Positions 25,161-43,169 are shown, counted from the first letter of the stretch. The stretch is 64,000 nt of DNA from Medicago truncatula (GCF_003473485.1 NC_053046.1:41687832-41751831), one strand, 5' to 3'. The notes: generated from the letters alone by a model not told the origin. Program-made: numbers and translations.

Positions 25161-25444
25161 TTGTATAAAACGTTCATAATACAAATATCACGTTGAAATG
25201 ACAAGGAGTTTGATTTTAATTACTACAACTTATGGAAAAATACCATGAACCAAACCCGAAAGAAATATTTTACTAGAAGAAACTTGGATGCATGCATGTC
25301 CAACCACTTTCAATTTGTTTGGGAATATTAATAATAATACATGTACAGTGCACGAATGCACATATGATTTTATCTTTGACATGTTATCACAAATCACACA
25401 TGTAATTAATCTGATCATATAGGTGGTTAATTCAAATTACTATA

Positions 25445-25573
25445 CTCCATCTAGTCTTTTTTATAAGAGAAAAGTGGTCAACCAAAATTGATAAATTTAA
25501 TTCATAATATATACCAAATACATAAATTTTTATTGATCCAGTTATTTCTTATAAAAAGGACTATATGAAATAG
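25445..25573. repeat. Short Stowaway-like MITE
   Basis: TA flanks both sides (25443-25444 and 25574-25575). The ends CTCCATCTAGTC and GACTATATGAAATAG are partly inverted, and inner arms CTTTTTTATAAG and CTTATAAAAAG pair. The element is 129 bases. Confidence 0.6.
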
Positions 25574-26479
25574 TATTATTCAAATTTAATTCAAAATACA
25601 TTAATATTTCATTAGATATTACTTCTCTCTCGATCAAAATCTGGCAAGAGAGATTAATTCGATCTAAACTTTACAAAATATAAGTTTGATACATTCAAAA
25701 CATCAAGGTCCAAATTTAGCATGTTACATATTTTTTGGCCGAAGTCAGATCCTTTTGAAGTGTCGTTAGAATGTTACATTTTCTTCAATTTTTTTTTAGT
25801 TTTTTAGGAGTGTTTGTGGTGTCATGGTCATTGTTGACCATTCTTATAACCCTGCAATTGCTTTGCAAAGACCTTTGACATAAAAAACACAAAAATCAAA
25901 TATCGTAATATTTCGGATTTCGTAATCCGAAAATTGCTAACAATCTGGTTCAGATTATATAATCCGGTTTTTGTGTTTTTTGCAGGGCGCGCGAGAACAG
26001 AGGAGGGTAGGAAAAGTAATATTTGAAAAATTATGGTAGGCGGGTTGCATAGTAGTTGGTTTAGGCCTTTTGGGCATTTAGACAAGTACACAATTTAAAG
26101 ATAAGATTATACTTCACACCCTATAAGTTGCTTTCTATACTCCACGAATCATGTGGTTTTTTTATTTTAAAAAAAGGTACCTCTTATTAAATATTTAAAT
26201 AAAAAATCAAATTCATTTGTAAAAAGATCACTGAAAAATTCGAAACTTAAGAATTTATTATAAATTTTTCATTTTCGAAAAATGTGGAACAATTCAGAAT
26301 CTATCATGACAAATTTTTCAAAAATAGAAATCAGAAACTATGAATTTCAAGTGTTTTTTTTTTTTTTTTTTTTTTTAAACTGCCTAAAAAAAGAAGACTA
26401 ACCACTTTCAGTGATACCATTGCAACTTCATTGTCTCACTTTCAGTGAGTTATGACAACATATAAAAACTTGGATTGGT

Positions 26480-26905
26480 GTGTATTCAGTGGATCTCTAA
26501 TATATAATGAATCATTTTATTCCGTTCGTTTATTCTTCGGGAGACTTTAAACCCCGTCGATCATTCTTGCAATTTATTTGGTTTTGTAGTGTTTGGGTGA
26601 TATGGAATGAATGGAATCACAAACTGTTCTTTAACAATGCTAAAACAATTACGCAGCTTCTAGAAAAAAAATCAAAATTACTTCTCTACATTGGTTGAAA
26701 GCTAAAAATGTATGTTTTCTTTTTGGTTATCATTATGTGGTGGCATCAACCTCTTGTCTTTTTAGGCATTGGTTGATTGTCTTTTTTGTATATATTTAGG
26801 ATATGTTGCTGTATTTTGCTTTGCTCTTCTTTGCACACCTTGTGCTAGAGAGTAGAGCTCTCCCTTTTTGATAATATATCTTAGTTTTGTTTGTAAAAAA
26901 ATAAT
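26480..26905 (+). mobile_element. LINE 3' end
   Basis: The open frame at 26507-26698 reads KPRRSFLQFIWFCSVWVIWN followed by LLEKKSKLL, the C-terminal end of the zf-RVT region in plant LINEs. A non-coding tail ending in an A-rich run near 26900 follows. Only the last part of the element is present, a typical 5'-truncated insertion. Confidence 0.65.
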
Positions 26906-27425
26906 AATAATTCAACTTCTAATCTACCAAAGAAAGAAAAAAGAAAAAAGATAAGAGTTTTTTCTAAAAAGAAATAAAAACATTAGCACACAAAAACCTT
27001 CGCTTAGTTACCTTCTGATGCGATGAAAATTTAAAGAAGGGTGGTTTTTGATGAAAAAAATGTGTGTATATTGGTTACTTTTAAATAAATAATTTTTGTT
27101 GTAGAAAACTATAGTTTGGTAAAAAGATTTAATTGATTGAAATAAATTGTTGGTTTGATGAAGAAAAAAATTAATGCCACAAATTGATTAAGATGAGTTG
27201 ATTTTGTTGTACTCATCCAATCAAATCCAGAATAAAACAAAACTAAAATAATTTTGTAAAAGAATAAATGTTGCTTTAGGAACTCAACTAACCAAGCGGA
27301 CTCGAGAAGTTAAACATAACTTGATAGCAATGTTCTTTTTTGGCTTACTAAACTTGGAAATTGAATATATAATTGTAAGGTCATTGACATTGCCATTGCA
27401 AACGTGGTTTTGGTTAATTTGCTAC

Positions 27426-27900
27426 TTTTTTTTTTTTTTTTTTTAATGGCAAATATATATATATTTATAGAAGATAACAAATACACAAAGAGAATGGAAC
27501 ACATAAGGTGACCAAAAAACCCAACCACAAAAAAAAAGAGCATCACTAACACCACCGGATTAAAAGGCTAACAACATCACCAAAATAACAAGAAAGAAAA
27601 CCTTCACCCTCAAAGTGACCAAAACCAAATACAGGATGGACCAAGCAAAGTAGCCAACTCCATAAAAAGATTAAAAAATGGAAAATCAAGGAACATACAA
27701 AAAATTCCGTTCAAAGGCCCCCAAACAGGCCCTAGTTAAAAGTTCAATAGAGAAAATGTTTCACCACCCACTCATAGTAAGAACAAGACGAATCAGATAG
27801 TGGCACGTAAAATCAATACCACGAACTCCACATTTAGAATCCTACCGAAAGAAAACACTGAATCATTACATGCAAACTAGGGTTAACTTCACTGTTAAGT
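27426..27900 (-). mobile_element. Probable retroposed sequence with poly(A) tail
   Basis: On the minus strand about 450 bases end in a poly(A) run (the T run at 27426-27444). The sequence before the tail resembles the 3' part of LINE transcripts but has no recognisable domain, so the family is unassigned. Confidence 0.4.
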
Positions 27901-28389
27901 CCCTTCTTTTATTTGAGAGTTTCATATAATATAATGTGCATCTGAACTAAAAAAGTGTTGATTAGTATCGTAAGATGCAACTAATGTTGGAGATGTTAAA
28001 TCCATTCATAGCCTCTTTTTAACTCTCATATTTATGTCATTCTACCAAACCCCCCAAATTATATATCACTCTTTTCATGAATTTACGATTTCGTTTAATT
28101 ATTCACTATATGTTTTCTTAGGTCAAATATTTTTTTTATACAATGAATTAATAAACGAACAACTCTATGTAGTCTCAAACAGCTATTATTTAAAACTAGT
28201 ATTCATTATTTAATTTAATTCTACAAGAAATGTGTGATTAAATCAATGTTCTTGCCATTTAGCAAAGTTGGTCTTGGTCGTCGTGGTACGTTTTCTTCAT
28301 GAGTTTGAGTTGAGTTGCTGGTACGTACACACGTTTTCCTGATTTACGTGTCACATGGGTCCTAGTACTTCACATGACATCATCACAAT

Positions 28390-29084
28390 CACCGGCGAAG
28401 CTAGCATAAAATTTATGCAGGGGTCAAATATAAAGGAACAATAAAATACTTTTAAAACGAATATATTAAATTTAAGGATAAAAATGTTTTTAGTCTCATA
28501 AATTATATTTTTTTAAGTTTAGTCCTTACAAAAAATTTATTCAATTTTTGTCTCGATTTTTTAAAATTTTACAAAAAAAAAAGTGTTTTTATTCTTGTTT
28601 TTAATCTCTAACAAAAGACTAAAATCGAACAAAATCTTAGAAACATAACTCAAAAATCGCAAGTGTTGTAAAGACTAAAAACAAATTTAATCTGAAAATT
28701 AATCAATACATGAAAAAAAAATGACAATAATTTTTACTTATATGAAATGTAAACTAAAGCAACAACAAAGGATAAAAATTGACAATAGCTATTTAATTTT
28801 TTTTTGGGTAAAATGCATTTCAAGAAGCCAATTTTATCTATATTTGATCGTTTACTAAATTGATTAATAATGTCTTTTTCAATGTAAACAAATAGGTTAT
28901 TTGTAAGAAACTCAATATCCACTTAATTTGTTTATGCTAGTTTTCGGCAACTGAATTTGCTTGGGGTAGCTCAATGTTTATTATTTAGGATAGTCGAATA
29001 TAAATTTATACCAACCAATTAAAGATTAATATATTTTTTAAGGTAGCCAAGACTATCCCTTGCCAATGAAGGGCTACGCCACTG
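28390..29084. repeat. hAT-type non-autonomous element with 8-bp duplication
   Basis: The ends CACCGGCGAAGC and the inverse of CAGTGGCGTAGC match at 9 of 12 positions. The duplication ATCACAAT is exact at 28382-28389 and 29085-29092. Inside, 28480-28540 resembles one arm of the TTTTAGTCC foldback family. No coding capacity. Confidence 0.8.
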
Positions 29085-30813
29085 ATCACAATCATTAACC
29101 AAATGATCAGTATTTTATTGGCTTAATTATTTTATCTACAAATATGTCATGTGATTGGAGGAGTCTTTATCTAGTTGTAAATTTTAATTTCTTTTGTGAA
29201 ACTTGTGGTTAAGGCTATGAATCCTTTCAAAATGCTACAGGTTGTAGCTTCACCGAGTCCTTTATTTTAAAAAAATAAATTTAAAATTTAAGCAACTTAA
29301 ATTATAGGCAAAATTTTACTAGTTAGGAGTTCTTCAAAATTTGAAGGAGAAAGGAAATTGTCATCACCAGGAGTTGGAAGAATTTAATTATACAAGACAT
29401 AACTTACAAAGTGTATATTGTTATAGAAAAAATTAGAAAGACACAAATAAAAAAATTGAGATTTTTTTTATTTTATTTTAAGAAATCAAAATGAAATATA
29501 TTAAAAATAAACCGCATTCTTCTCGGCACAAAGTGTACCGAGAAAAGAGGCTTAAATCCGAATTTTTTTTTGAGCATTATATGAGACTAAAACTAAGATA
29601 AATAATTAAGAACTAAAAGATGATGAGCTCTTTTAATTTTATTTTATTTTTATACCAATAGATTATAGTTTCATATGTGTAGTGTGGTTGATGCATCTCT
29701 GAATCGGTCAGCAGAGTAGATCATGGATTCACACCTTCTTAATTTACATGCTATTTCTCCCGTTATATAAGGTGGTGAGAAAGATACAAAAACAATTATA
29801 ATGACAAAAAAACACAATTACTAAAATATAATAATTACACTCTTGAACAAAAAAAAAATATAATTACACTAATCACAAATAGAAGTTTTGGTTTGAAAAA
29901 AAAAATTAAATCAAAATCCTTATTAAAATATTTAAGAAATTGATACACAACTTTATTTAATATGTTAACAAATGACTATACAAAGTTTCTATATTTACTA
30001 AAACTATTTTTTTTTTTTTTTTAATAGATGAAATGACAAAGCCATTATAAACTCACACACACAACTATATTTAGAATATTTGATTCTTCCCAATAATCAA
30101 TAATGCATTAGTTTAAGTGGTAGGAGATTTGAGGCTTTTAAACAAGTGACGGTGAGTTTTGATCTTTGACTCATAACCTAACATAATAATAAAAAAATTA
30201 GTTTTATTTATTTTCTTATGTATTTAGCAGACAACTTTTTTTTTTTTTTTGAGTAAATATTTAGTAGACAACTTAAAGTACATACTATATTTTCCACACC
30301 GTATTAGACAATATTTCATATTGGCAACTCTAGAAAACGAATCAAACCATTTTCCTTGAATAATATTATAAACTCTACCAACCTTACGTTCATAATGTAT
30401 TTCCTTAAATAAGTGAATATGAAAATAATTGGAAGAGACAAATTAGTTGCACAAATAAAAAAACAATTTAATTTAAAGTTTTTTTTTAAAGAAATTTAAT
30501 TTAAAGCTAAAACATAAATTAAATTGTTTTTGTTCAAGTCAACAAAGCTTTTTTGTTCAAGTCTATATAGTGCACAAGTGATCAATTGAGATAATAATTT
30601 ATTTGAAGAATACTGGTAACACACATTTTAACATACACTTTTTAAGAAATTCTATTTGATTGTTTAAAATTAACATGAGTCCCATCAAATAAATTTACAT
30701 GAGTCACACCAAATCATGTGGGTCTAATATAAATTTAGTGGATCTCCTGTGAATTTTAACAAATTAAAGAGTGTGTTAAAAAATGTGTTGCTAGCATTTC
30801 TTAATGGGAAATG

Positions 30814-31245
30814 TTAACGAGTGCCCTTGAGACACTTTTTAAGCACTTTAAATAGTACTCCCTCCGTCTCACAATATTTGTCGTTTAAGGTCTGTGCACG
30901 ATTATTAAGAAAATGATTAATTGTGTTGATTTCAATGGTAAAATTAGTAGCATTTACTAAAACACCCTTATTAATTGTAGTTAGTGGAGTGGTTAAGTTG
31001 GATGAAATTAAATAAATAAGGGTATAATAGTGGGAAATAAATAATAAATGCTGCATTGGTATTGTAAAGTGACAATTATTTTGAAATAAAGAAGAATTGT
31101 TAAAGAGACAATAATTGTGAGACAGATAGTAAGTTTTTAATGAATAGTTGTGTATTGAATGAATTAGAAATTGTGATAGTTAACTTTTTAAAATAATAAT
31201 TACTAAATATGAGATGTTTAAAGAGTGTCTCGAGGGCCCTCGTTA
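30814..31245. repeat. Foldback MITE carrying a nested Stowaway MITE
   Basis: The ends TTAACGAGTGCCCTTGAGAC and the inverse of TTAACGAGGGCCCTCGAGAC are near-perfect inverted repeats that continue about 10 bases further. The Stowaway at 30858-31129 lies inside. The terminal style recalls the smaller element at 56227-56392. Confidence 0.75.
30858..31129. repeat. Stowaway MITE (nested)
   Basis: The left end is CTCCCTCCGTCTCACAAT and the right end is the inverse of CTATCTGTCTCACAAT. TA lies at 30856-30857 and 31130-31131. It must be younger than the element at 30814-31245 into which it is inserted. Confidence 0.8.
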
Positions 31246-31740
31246 ATAAAAGTCTTTCTTAATTTATTATAATAAGTGTGGACTAAAACAAAATTGGATA
31301 TATAGTCTTTTGGTTAAATTATGAGACATTTAGTGGCTTATCCTTTGACGACCCTTTCATCATTGGATTAATAAGTTTTATTAATGGAACAAATGAGATG
31401 TGATGAAATTTAATCATACAAGCTTCACTATAAGGTATAAACTCATTTTTATATGCATATCAGACAATTTTTTTATATGTATCAAATCAAGGGTGAGAGC
31501 AGAGGCCGACCATCTTTATAAGTGATCGAACATAGACAATATTTTTAGATAAGCCAACAACTAGTTAGATGTAGGTTCAATACGATTTTCATATTTATTT
31601 TCCATTATTTTAATCAAATTGATATAAATAGTAAGTCACTATTTTTTAACTACTAGTCTATCTGGTCATTTATCAAGATGATTCATATAGAATTTCTATC
31701 TCAAATGGTTAGTGTCCACGTAAGAAATGAGAATGAAACT

Positions 31741-32220
31741 TCTGTCGGATTCTCTGGCAAGGACATTAATGTCAATGTCCTTCCACAACATTGTTTTCAA
31801 CAAAACATCAAACATTTTAAAAACATATTCTGACACATGAATCCAAATCTAACATATTTGACTCAGTTCAAGGTTTGCTTGTTCTTCCTTTTTTGTTAAT
31901 AATTTCATACTTCAGACTTTTTCTCTTAGCCACCTTAAATTATTCACAATTTTTGATCCTTTCCTCACAAACCCTTCTATATCAAGTTTCAAACTTCGGT
32001 TTCTTCATATCCAGAAAACCAAAAAACCTTCTTCACACTCTGCATATTTTTGTTCAATTTTTAATCTAAAGCTTTGATTTTTAGCTATAAATTTGCATAA
32101 TTTTTTGAATTCTGATCTGGGTTTTTTCCTTTTTCATACCTTTACTAAATAACTTTGAAGATTTGTTCTTGTATCTTATAAAAATCTCATTTTTTTGGTT
32201 TTTGATTTTGAGCTATAATC
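31741..32220 (+). promoter_or_regulatory. Upstream/5' UTR region of the CDPK gene, duplicated before the second CDPK copy
   Basis: This stretch matches 36715-37188 before the second kinase gene, for example the shared ACATTTTAAAAACATATTCT and a pyrimidine-rich leader with CTTTTTCTCTT. The tandem duplication therefore carried the promoter. I could not fix a transcription start. Confidence 0.5.
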
Positions 32221-36163
<3,943 letters not shown>

Positions 36164-36714
36164 ATAAAGCACAAAATTATGTCACTAGTTTGGGTACCTA
36201 CAACCAAGACCAGCAAGTGAAAAATATTAAACTTCTTTAGTTTGTGAGAAAGGGCTTCCAAATTTTTTTTTAAATCATATGATAAGCATGTAAAGATTCT
36301 AATATACATTTGTGGTAGTGAAAAATTAAAATGCTCTGCTTGAGTGGTTGTCTTATATGCTAAGAGCACATGTTAGCATTTGCCTAATATCCATATGTAA
36401 CTTTTTTTAAAAAAGAGTATTCGTATATGCAATATTTATACACCATTCTATGTTGGTAAACAATTTAAAGTGTTTTATTGTGCTAATGGTAATAATTAAA
36501 CAATATTTATCCGACTCAAAAGAATTAGTTTTGTGGTTGTACACAGAGGATATCCGATTCAAAAAAAAAAAATAATGTTAAAACATGAATGAAGTTTTTT
36601 TCTTTTTGACTGAAACATTAATAAAGTTGTTAGGTTAAATGATTTTTGTTCTTTTTCTACACATGGATCAAATGGGCTAGTGTAGGAGTAGTGGATCTAC
36701 CTGAGAAAAAAATG
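36164..36714. other. 3' UTR of CDPK copy 1 and spacer
   Basis: AT-rich DNA between the two kinase genes. The first about 200 bases match the sequence after 39640 and are probably 3' UTR. No gene is seen. Confidence 0.5.
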
Positions 36715-37188
36715 AAGCTTCTCTTGGATTCTCCTGTAATGATATTAATGTCCTACCACAGCATTGTTTTATACAACCTCAAACATTTTAAAAACATATT
36801 CTGACATATGAATCCAAATCTAACATTTCACTCGGTTCAAGGTTGCCTATTCTTTCCTTTTTTGTTAATTCCATTCATACTTCAAACTTTTTCTCTTGGC
36901 CACCTTAAATTAATCACAAATTTTGATCCCTTCCTCAGAAACCCTTCTATAGCAAGTTTCATTCTTTGGTTTCTTCACACCCAAGAAAAAAATAAAAAAC
37001 TTTCTTCACACTGCATATTTTTGTTCATTTTTTGATCCAAAGCTTTGATTTTTAGTTATAAATCTGCATAATTTTGTTGAATTTTATCTGTTTTTTTTCT
37101 TTCCCTTTTCACACTTTTACTTGATCTTTTTGAAGCTTTGATCTTGCATCTGATAAAAATCCCATCCTTCTGATTTTGTGCTATAATC

Positions 37189-39108
<1,920 letters not shown>

Positions 39109-39224
39109 TAACAATAGTAAGCAAGTATTTCTATCTTCAATTACCCTTCTTCAATATATTATATTCTCAACTTTTGACTTAGAAGTTACATTATAGTTTA
39201 TTGTCATGTCAGAGCTGTCGGATG

Positions 39225-39505
39225 AAGATTGGACGACTTGCTTTCTGACCTTGCAAATCAATTTAAAAAACATGAATTTGAAATATGAGTCGCTCAATCT
39301 TTCATCCATCGGCTCTGATTGCTAACTTTTCCGTTTTCAGCTACTTAAAATCCATAATTAATTTGTATTGACTTGTAGCAAGATAATATTCTGTGAGATG
39401 AAGATTGGACGTCTCACATTCTAACCTCACGAATATGATTCAAAACACGAATTTGAAATATGAGCCGTCTAATCTTTCGTCCATTAGCTCCGATTGCTAG
39501 CTGCC
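39225..39505 (+). repeat. Duplicated intronic block in CDPK copy 2
   Basis: Two related blocks, about 39225-39335 and 39397-39505, both contain GATGAAGATTGGACG and TTTGAAATATGAG. Copy 1 has a single such block at about 35909-36019. One unit was duplicated after, or during, the rearrangement that removed the EF-hand exons. Confidence 0.6.
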
Positions 39506-39559
39506 TGTTTTTTAGCTACATCAAATTTATTGACTTGCTATGATATTGTGGTATCTCAG

Positions 39560-39643
39560 GATGGTAGAATTAACTATGAAGAATTTTGTACAATGATGAG
39601 GAGTGAAGTGGAGTGGAGTCCAACAACAAGACAAGATATCTAA
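39560..39643 (+). pseudogene. Stranded last exon of the second CDPK copy
   Basis: After an intact CAG acceptor the sequence reads [15 protein letters not shown], half of the fourth EF hand, as in exon 8 of copy 1. A 9-base addition follows and it stops at TAA 39641. It cannot follow the open frame of 37189-39108 without splicing past the TAA at 39106, so it is probably not translated. Confidence 0.7.
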
Positions 39644-40015
39644 TCTAAATAAACCACACAATTATGTCACTAGTTTTATACATCATGTGATAGACATGTA
39701 AAGATTTTAATATAGATTTGTAGTAGTGAAAAGTTAAAATGCTCTGCTTGAGTGGTTATCTTATCTACTCTCTTATTTCTCTTTTTGGTTTCTTTAAAGT
39801 CTAGTTTTGAGTGATCTTGTAATTTATTTTGTATGGACTCACCTAGGAAAGGTGATTTTCCTAGTTAAGATTAAGTGAGAGTAGTTGTTAATGTGAGAGA
39901 TGAGAGGAATAAACTAGGCTTAATTACACTTTAATCCCCTATTTTATCAAACTCGCGAAAACAGCCCACTTTTTTAAAATCGAACTTCTAGTCCCTCTAT
40001 TGTCACATTCTCTGT

Positions 40016-40426
40016 TGTCAAAGCGGAAATGCGGCGTGGCCACCCCAAAAATTGGTGCGGTGCGGGAGCGGGTCGTGTAGCGGACGCTATTTTGTGGCGC
40101 AGACACTGATATATTTAATACTAAAAGACCATATTGTTCAAAAAGATATACTAAAATACCTTAAACATTACTTAAAATTCATGAAGTATTCATAATTCAT
40201 GAAGTTAACATTGCGAAAAGTACACAATTACCCTTAAAATGGTTTAAAGTAATGGGCAAGCCCGTCTTTCTGCGTGGTGTGTGTGTAGAGGCCGCTTTGG
40301 CAGCATTGACTCCACCCCACACTGCTGAATAGCGGGCCGCTTTGACTCCGTCGCGGCCAGGAGCGGTGGGCTGATTTTTTTTCCTGCTACGCTCCGCTAT
40401 AGCGGGTGGCGCGGCCGCTATTGACA
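40016..40426. repeat. hAT-like GC-rich MITE
   Basis: The ends TGTCAAAGCGG and the inverse of TGTCAATAGCGG are inverted repeats, and both end regions are rich in GCGGCC and GGTGGC. No exact 8-bp duplication was read, so the borders may be a few bases off. No coding capacity is likely. Confidence 0.5.
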
Positions 40427-40701
40427 CATTTGTGGCAATTTTGGTCTCGAACCATGTTTTTTTCCCCAAAAATCGTGACTTTTGGCGCCAAAAAAGGCGA
40501 AAATAAAGGGAAGGTGTCTTGCATTCATTAATTCAAGCATAATCACGATATTCTAATCCAATCTATAAATAAAAATATTCCAATTAATCCAAATCTTTGT
40601 TTACTTATTTAATAAATATCACTCTCGTCTTAAATCAAACTTGAGCAACTTTTATTATTACAAGCATGCATATAGAAATCACAAACATGAATAAATCTTG
40701 A

Positions 40702-41034
40702 TTAAAAACCATGAATCTTGATGTTGTCCTTTCTAACAAGACCAGCATGAATGAGGAAGTGAGAAACATTCTTGCGTTGATCACCTTGAAGTTGGATAAT
40801 CTTGCCAAGATCCTTGCAATTCACAACATTTCCATTGCAACAAAACTCTTTCTTGAGATCTTTAAGGATCTTCTCATAGCTGAACTCTTTCTTCAGTCCT
40901 TGCACTGTTGTTAGGCTCTTTTTTCCATTCCTTTGTTGTATCCTAATATGCACATACTCTTTTGCACCTGGTGCATCTGATTCTTTAGCCTCAGCAAATG
41001 GATCAAATGTGCTTGGGATCTGAATATCAACCAT
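40702..41034 (-). CDS. SUI1: Translation initiation factor eIF1 (SUI1)
   Basis: A single coding exon of 333 nt encodes 110 aa, the usual size of plant SUI1 proteins. It has the N-terminal IQIPSTFDPFAEA, then KEYVHIRIQQRNGKKSLTTV, then KILKDLKKEFCCNG, LQGDQRKNVSHFLI and the C-terminus KKDNIKIHGF-like RKDNIKIHGF. eIF1 binds the 40S subunit near the P site and guards start-codon choice. The true start is the ATG at 41034 (MVDIQIP); the frame can be read further up only by using GTG. A 5' UTR intron lies between 41067 and 41998, with a CAG acceptor and a GTTTGT donor. Such an intron is common for SUI1 genes in plants. Confidence 0.96.
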   Translation of the reverse strand: MVDIQIPSTFDPFAEAKESDAPGAKEYVHIRIQQRNGKKSLTTVQGLKKEFSYEKILKDLKKEFCCNGNVVNCKDLGKIIQLQGDQRKNVSHFLIHAGLVRKDNIKIHGF

Positions 41035-41766
41035 GTACACTTTCTTTGTGATTAGCTCTTAAGAAACTGCAACAAAACAACACCAAAATTAAGGTACATG
41101 CATGCATGGGGATACATGTATATTAAAATCAGATTAAAACCAAATAAAAATTCTCCTTAGTTTTAAAGATGATGTTTATCAAACGTCAAACTAACCACTC
41201 ATTTCAAATCTCGGTTGTTAAATGAAGATCGATCCACTCATATTCCTAGTTGTATTTTAAAACTAATTTGGTGAAGTTAGAATATAAGTTGTTTGATTTT
41301 CATCTAACGATTGTGTATTTCTCCTGATTGCAAGGATTTAGGTTATTAGAATTAATGGATTATGTTCATGTAGTAAAATAAGATGTGCAAGTTAGAAGAT
41401 AAATTGATTAAAAACAAACTATTGATGAGATTGTGATCAAATACATAGACAGATAATAAATAAATGATTTTTTTCTTTTTTTGAAAGAAAAATGATTTTT
41501 TATTTATTATCTAAGATATACTTCTTAATCATTAGAGCAAATATTTAAGAAAAAATTATGAAGAAGGGTAAATTATTATTAATAACGGTGACTAATAATT
41601 ATATCTACAATTGTTCTATATGGAATTCAGACACAGTTCCTTAAGGTTACAAACTCAAACTTGTTTTCAACCTATTGTCGAAAACCATGATTAACCATAT
41701 ATATGAAATAAAAATAATATAATTTTTTTTAAGATATTATATTCACCATATCAAATTTGGAGTATA

Positions 41767-41861
41767 TTTTTCCTTGTGAGCTTAGCTCAGTTGGTAAGGA
41801 ACAATGCATAATATATGCAAAGTCCGGGGTTCCAACCTCAGACACCAAAAAAGAAAAAAAC
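41767..41861 (+). repeat. tRNA-derived SINE in the 5' UTR intron of eIF1
   Basis: The A box is TAGCTCAGTTGG and the B-box-like stretch is GGGGTTCCAACC, with an A-rich tail. The duplication TTGGAGTATA is exact at 41757-41766 and 41862-41871. It lies on the strand opposite to the gene. Confidence 0.8.
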
Positions 41862-41998
41862 TTGGAGTATAACAATATATTCAGACAAAGTAGAAATATA
41901 ATCACCATATCAAACTTGGAGTATATTTAAGTTTTAATTAGTAAATAATAAATTTTCAAACAACAATATTTTCAGACAAAGTAGAAATAGAGACAAAC

Positions 41999-42084
41999 CT
42001 GAAGTCTGCAGATAGAGATAGAAAAGCTAGAAGACAAATAGAGGAGAGTTGAAGAGATTGGGAATGTTGTGGTGGGTATATATA
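41999..42084 (-). promoter_or_regulatory. eIF1 first (5' UTR) exon and TATA box
   Basis: On the minus strand a TATATATA box at 42077-42084 precedes a leader of about 50 bases, which ends at a GTTTGT donor just below 41999. The transcription start is probably near 42050. Confidence 0.6.
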
Positions 42085-43169
42085 GGGAGTGAGGCAATAT
42101 GAACAAGTAATTTAGGCAATGTTAGATATTACTACTATATCCTAATAATAATATTTTTTGAGGGGATATCCTAATAAAATATCGATGCTAAATAATAATT
42201 TACATGCATGAAATTCAAAGTTTTTATTCTAAGAACTTTTCATCAATTGCAATGGGTGCATATATAGTTAATTAATTCAGGAGTTGACGTGTGCAGAATG
42301 TATATAAGGTGCTTTTGGATGAATTAATGGAGTATCCTATTCTTGATGGGATTGACAACTAGTGGTAGGGCACCAAGGAGGACCAAACATTTGTGAGGCA
42401 ATAGTGGAAGAGAATCAAGACTCAAAATTGATTTGCAGATTCTATTATTATTATTTTTTTTTTTAAGGGTGATCCAATTCATGTTATATATTGCCTTTTT
42501 TTGAAGGATGTTATATATGGTTTTATCCTTTGCTAAAATTTTATTTGTCTAATTAGTAGTATTTATTTTTCATTTGTATATTATCTGAAATGCTGCAATT
42601 AACTAGGGGCAGAATCCTTGTGAAATTGCATGAATCTCTGGAAAAAAGCAATTTGCTGGTGCTTTTGTGTGGAACAGAATCAATGGCAAATGCAGTACTA
42701 GCAAATTGCAATGTCAGGGCTTTAGCTCCTGACACATTTGTGTGGGACACTCATGTCAGAACCCCTCTAATAACTCTTGGCAACAACCCTGATAGAGTTC
42801 CTGCAAATTGTCTGACTCAACAGTTTGCTTTTCTGATGCACTGTCACATGTCAAATCATTTGCAGTCTGACCCATGACAGGAGCCATGCGAGGGGTATAC
42901 CCCTGGGAATTGCGTAATAATTAAAAAAAGATTTTTAATTTTTTATAAAAAAGTTAATTTAAACAATTATTTTAAAAAACAATAATTAATTGTATTAAAA
43001 ATAATTTTAATAATTAAAATTAATTATTAAAATAAATTCAAATAAGATTTTTAAATGTTTTTTTAATTTCATTATTTTAAAATCATTCAAAATAATTTAA
43101 GTCTAACAGTAATGAAATTAAAATTGTACGGAATAATATTACAGACCATAAGTAGCAAATAAGTAGCAA
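42085..43169. other. Intergenic region with a 95-codon open frame of unknown nature
   Basis: An open frame at 42590-42877 on the plus strand encodes 95 aa without a domain I recognise. Its GC content and codon look differ from the AT-rich flanks, so it may be a scrap of a mobile element or of a gene. The flank from 42900 to 43140 is nearly pure A/T. Confidence 0.35.

Larger units (their letters stand above)
21556..31740. other. Ten-kilobase gene-poor region
   Basis: No host gene is recognisable between NIP copy B and the CDPK pair. The AT-rich DNA holds the SINE, MITE and LINE pieces listed separately. A further degenerate tRNA-like SINE may lie at 22735-22860 (CATAACTCAGTTGACAAAG), and another at 30105-30180. 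The open frames here are short and show no domain. Confidence 0.55.

Noticed and set aside
25828-26091. 87-codon minus-strand open frame
   Set aside because: No recognisable domain, no splice or promoter context, and low-complexity surroundings.
41032-41040. Earlier start for eIF1 adding two residues
   Set aside because: It would need a GTG start; the ATG at 41034 gives the normal family length.
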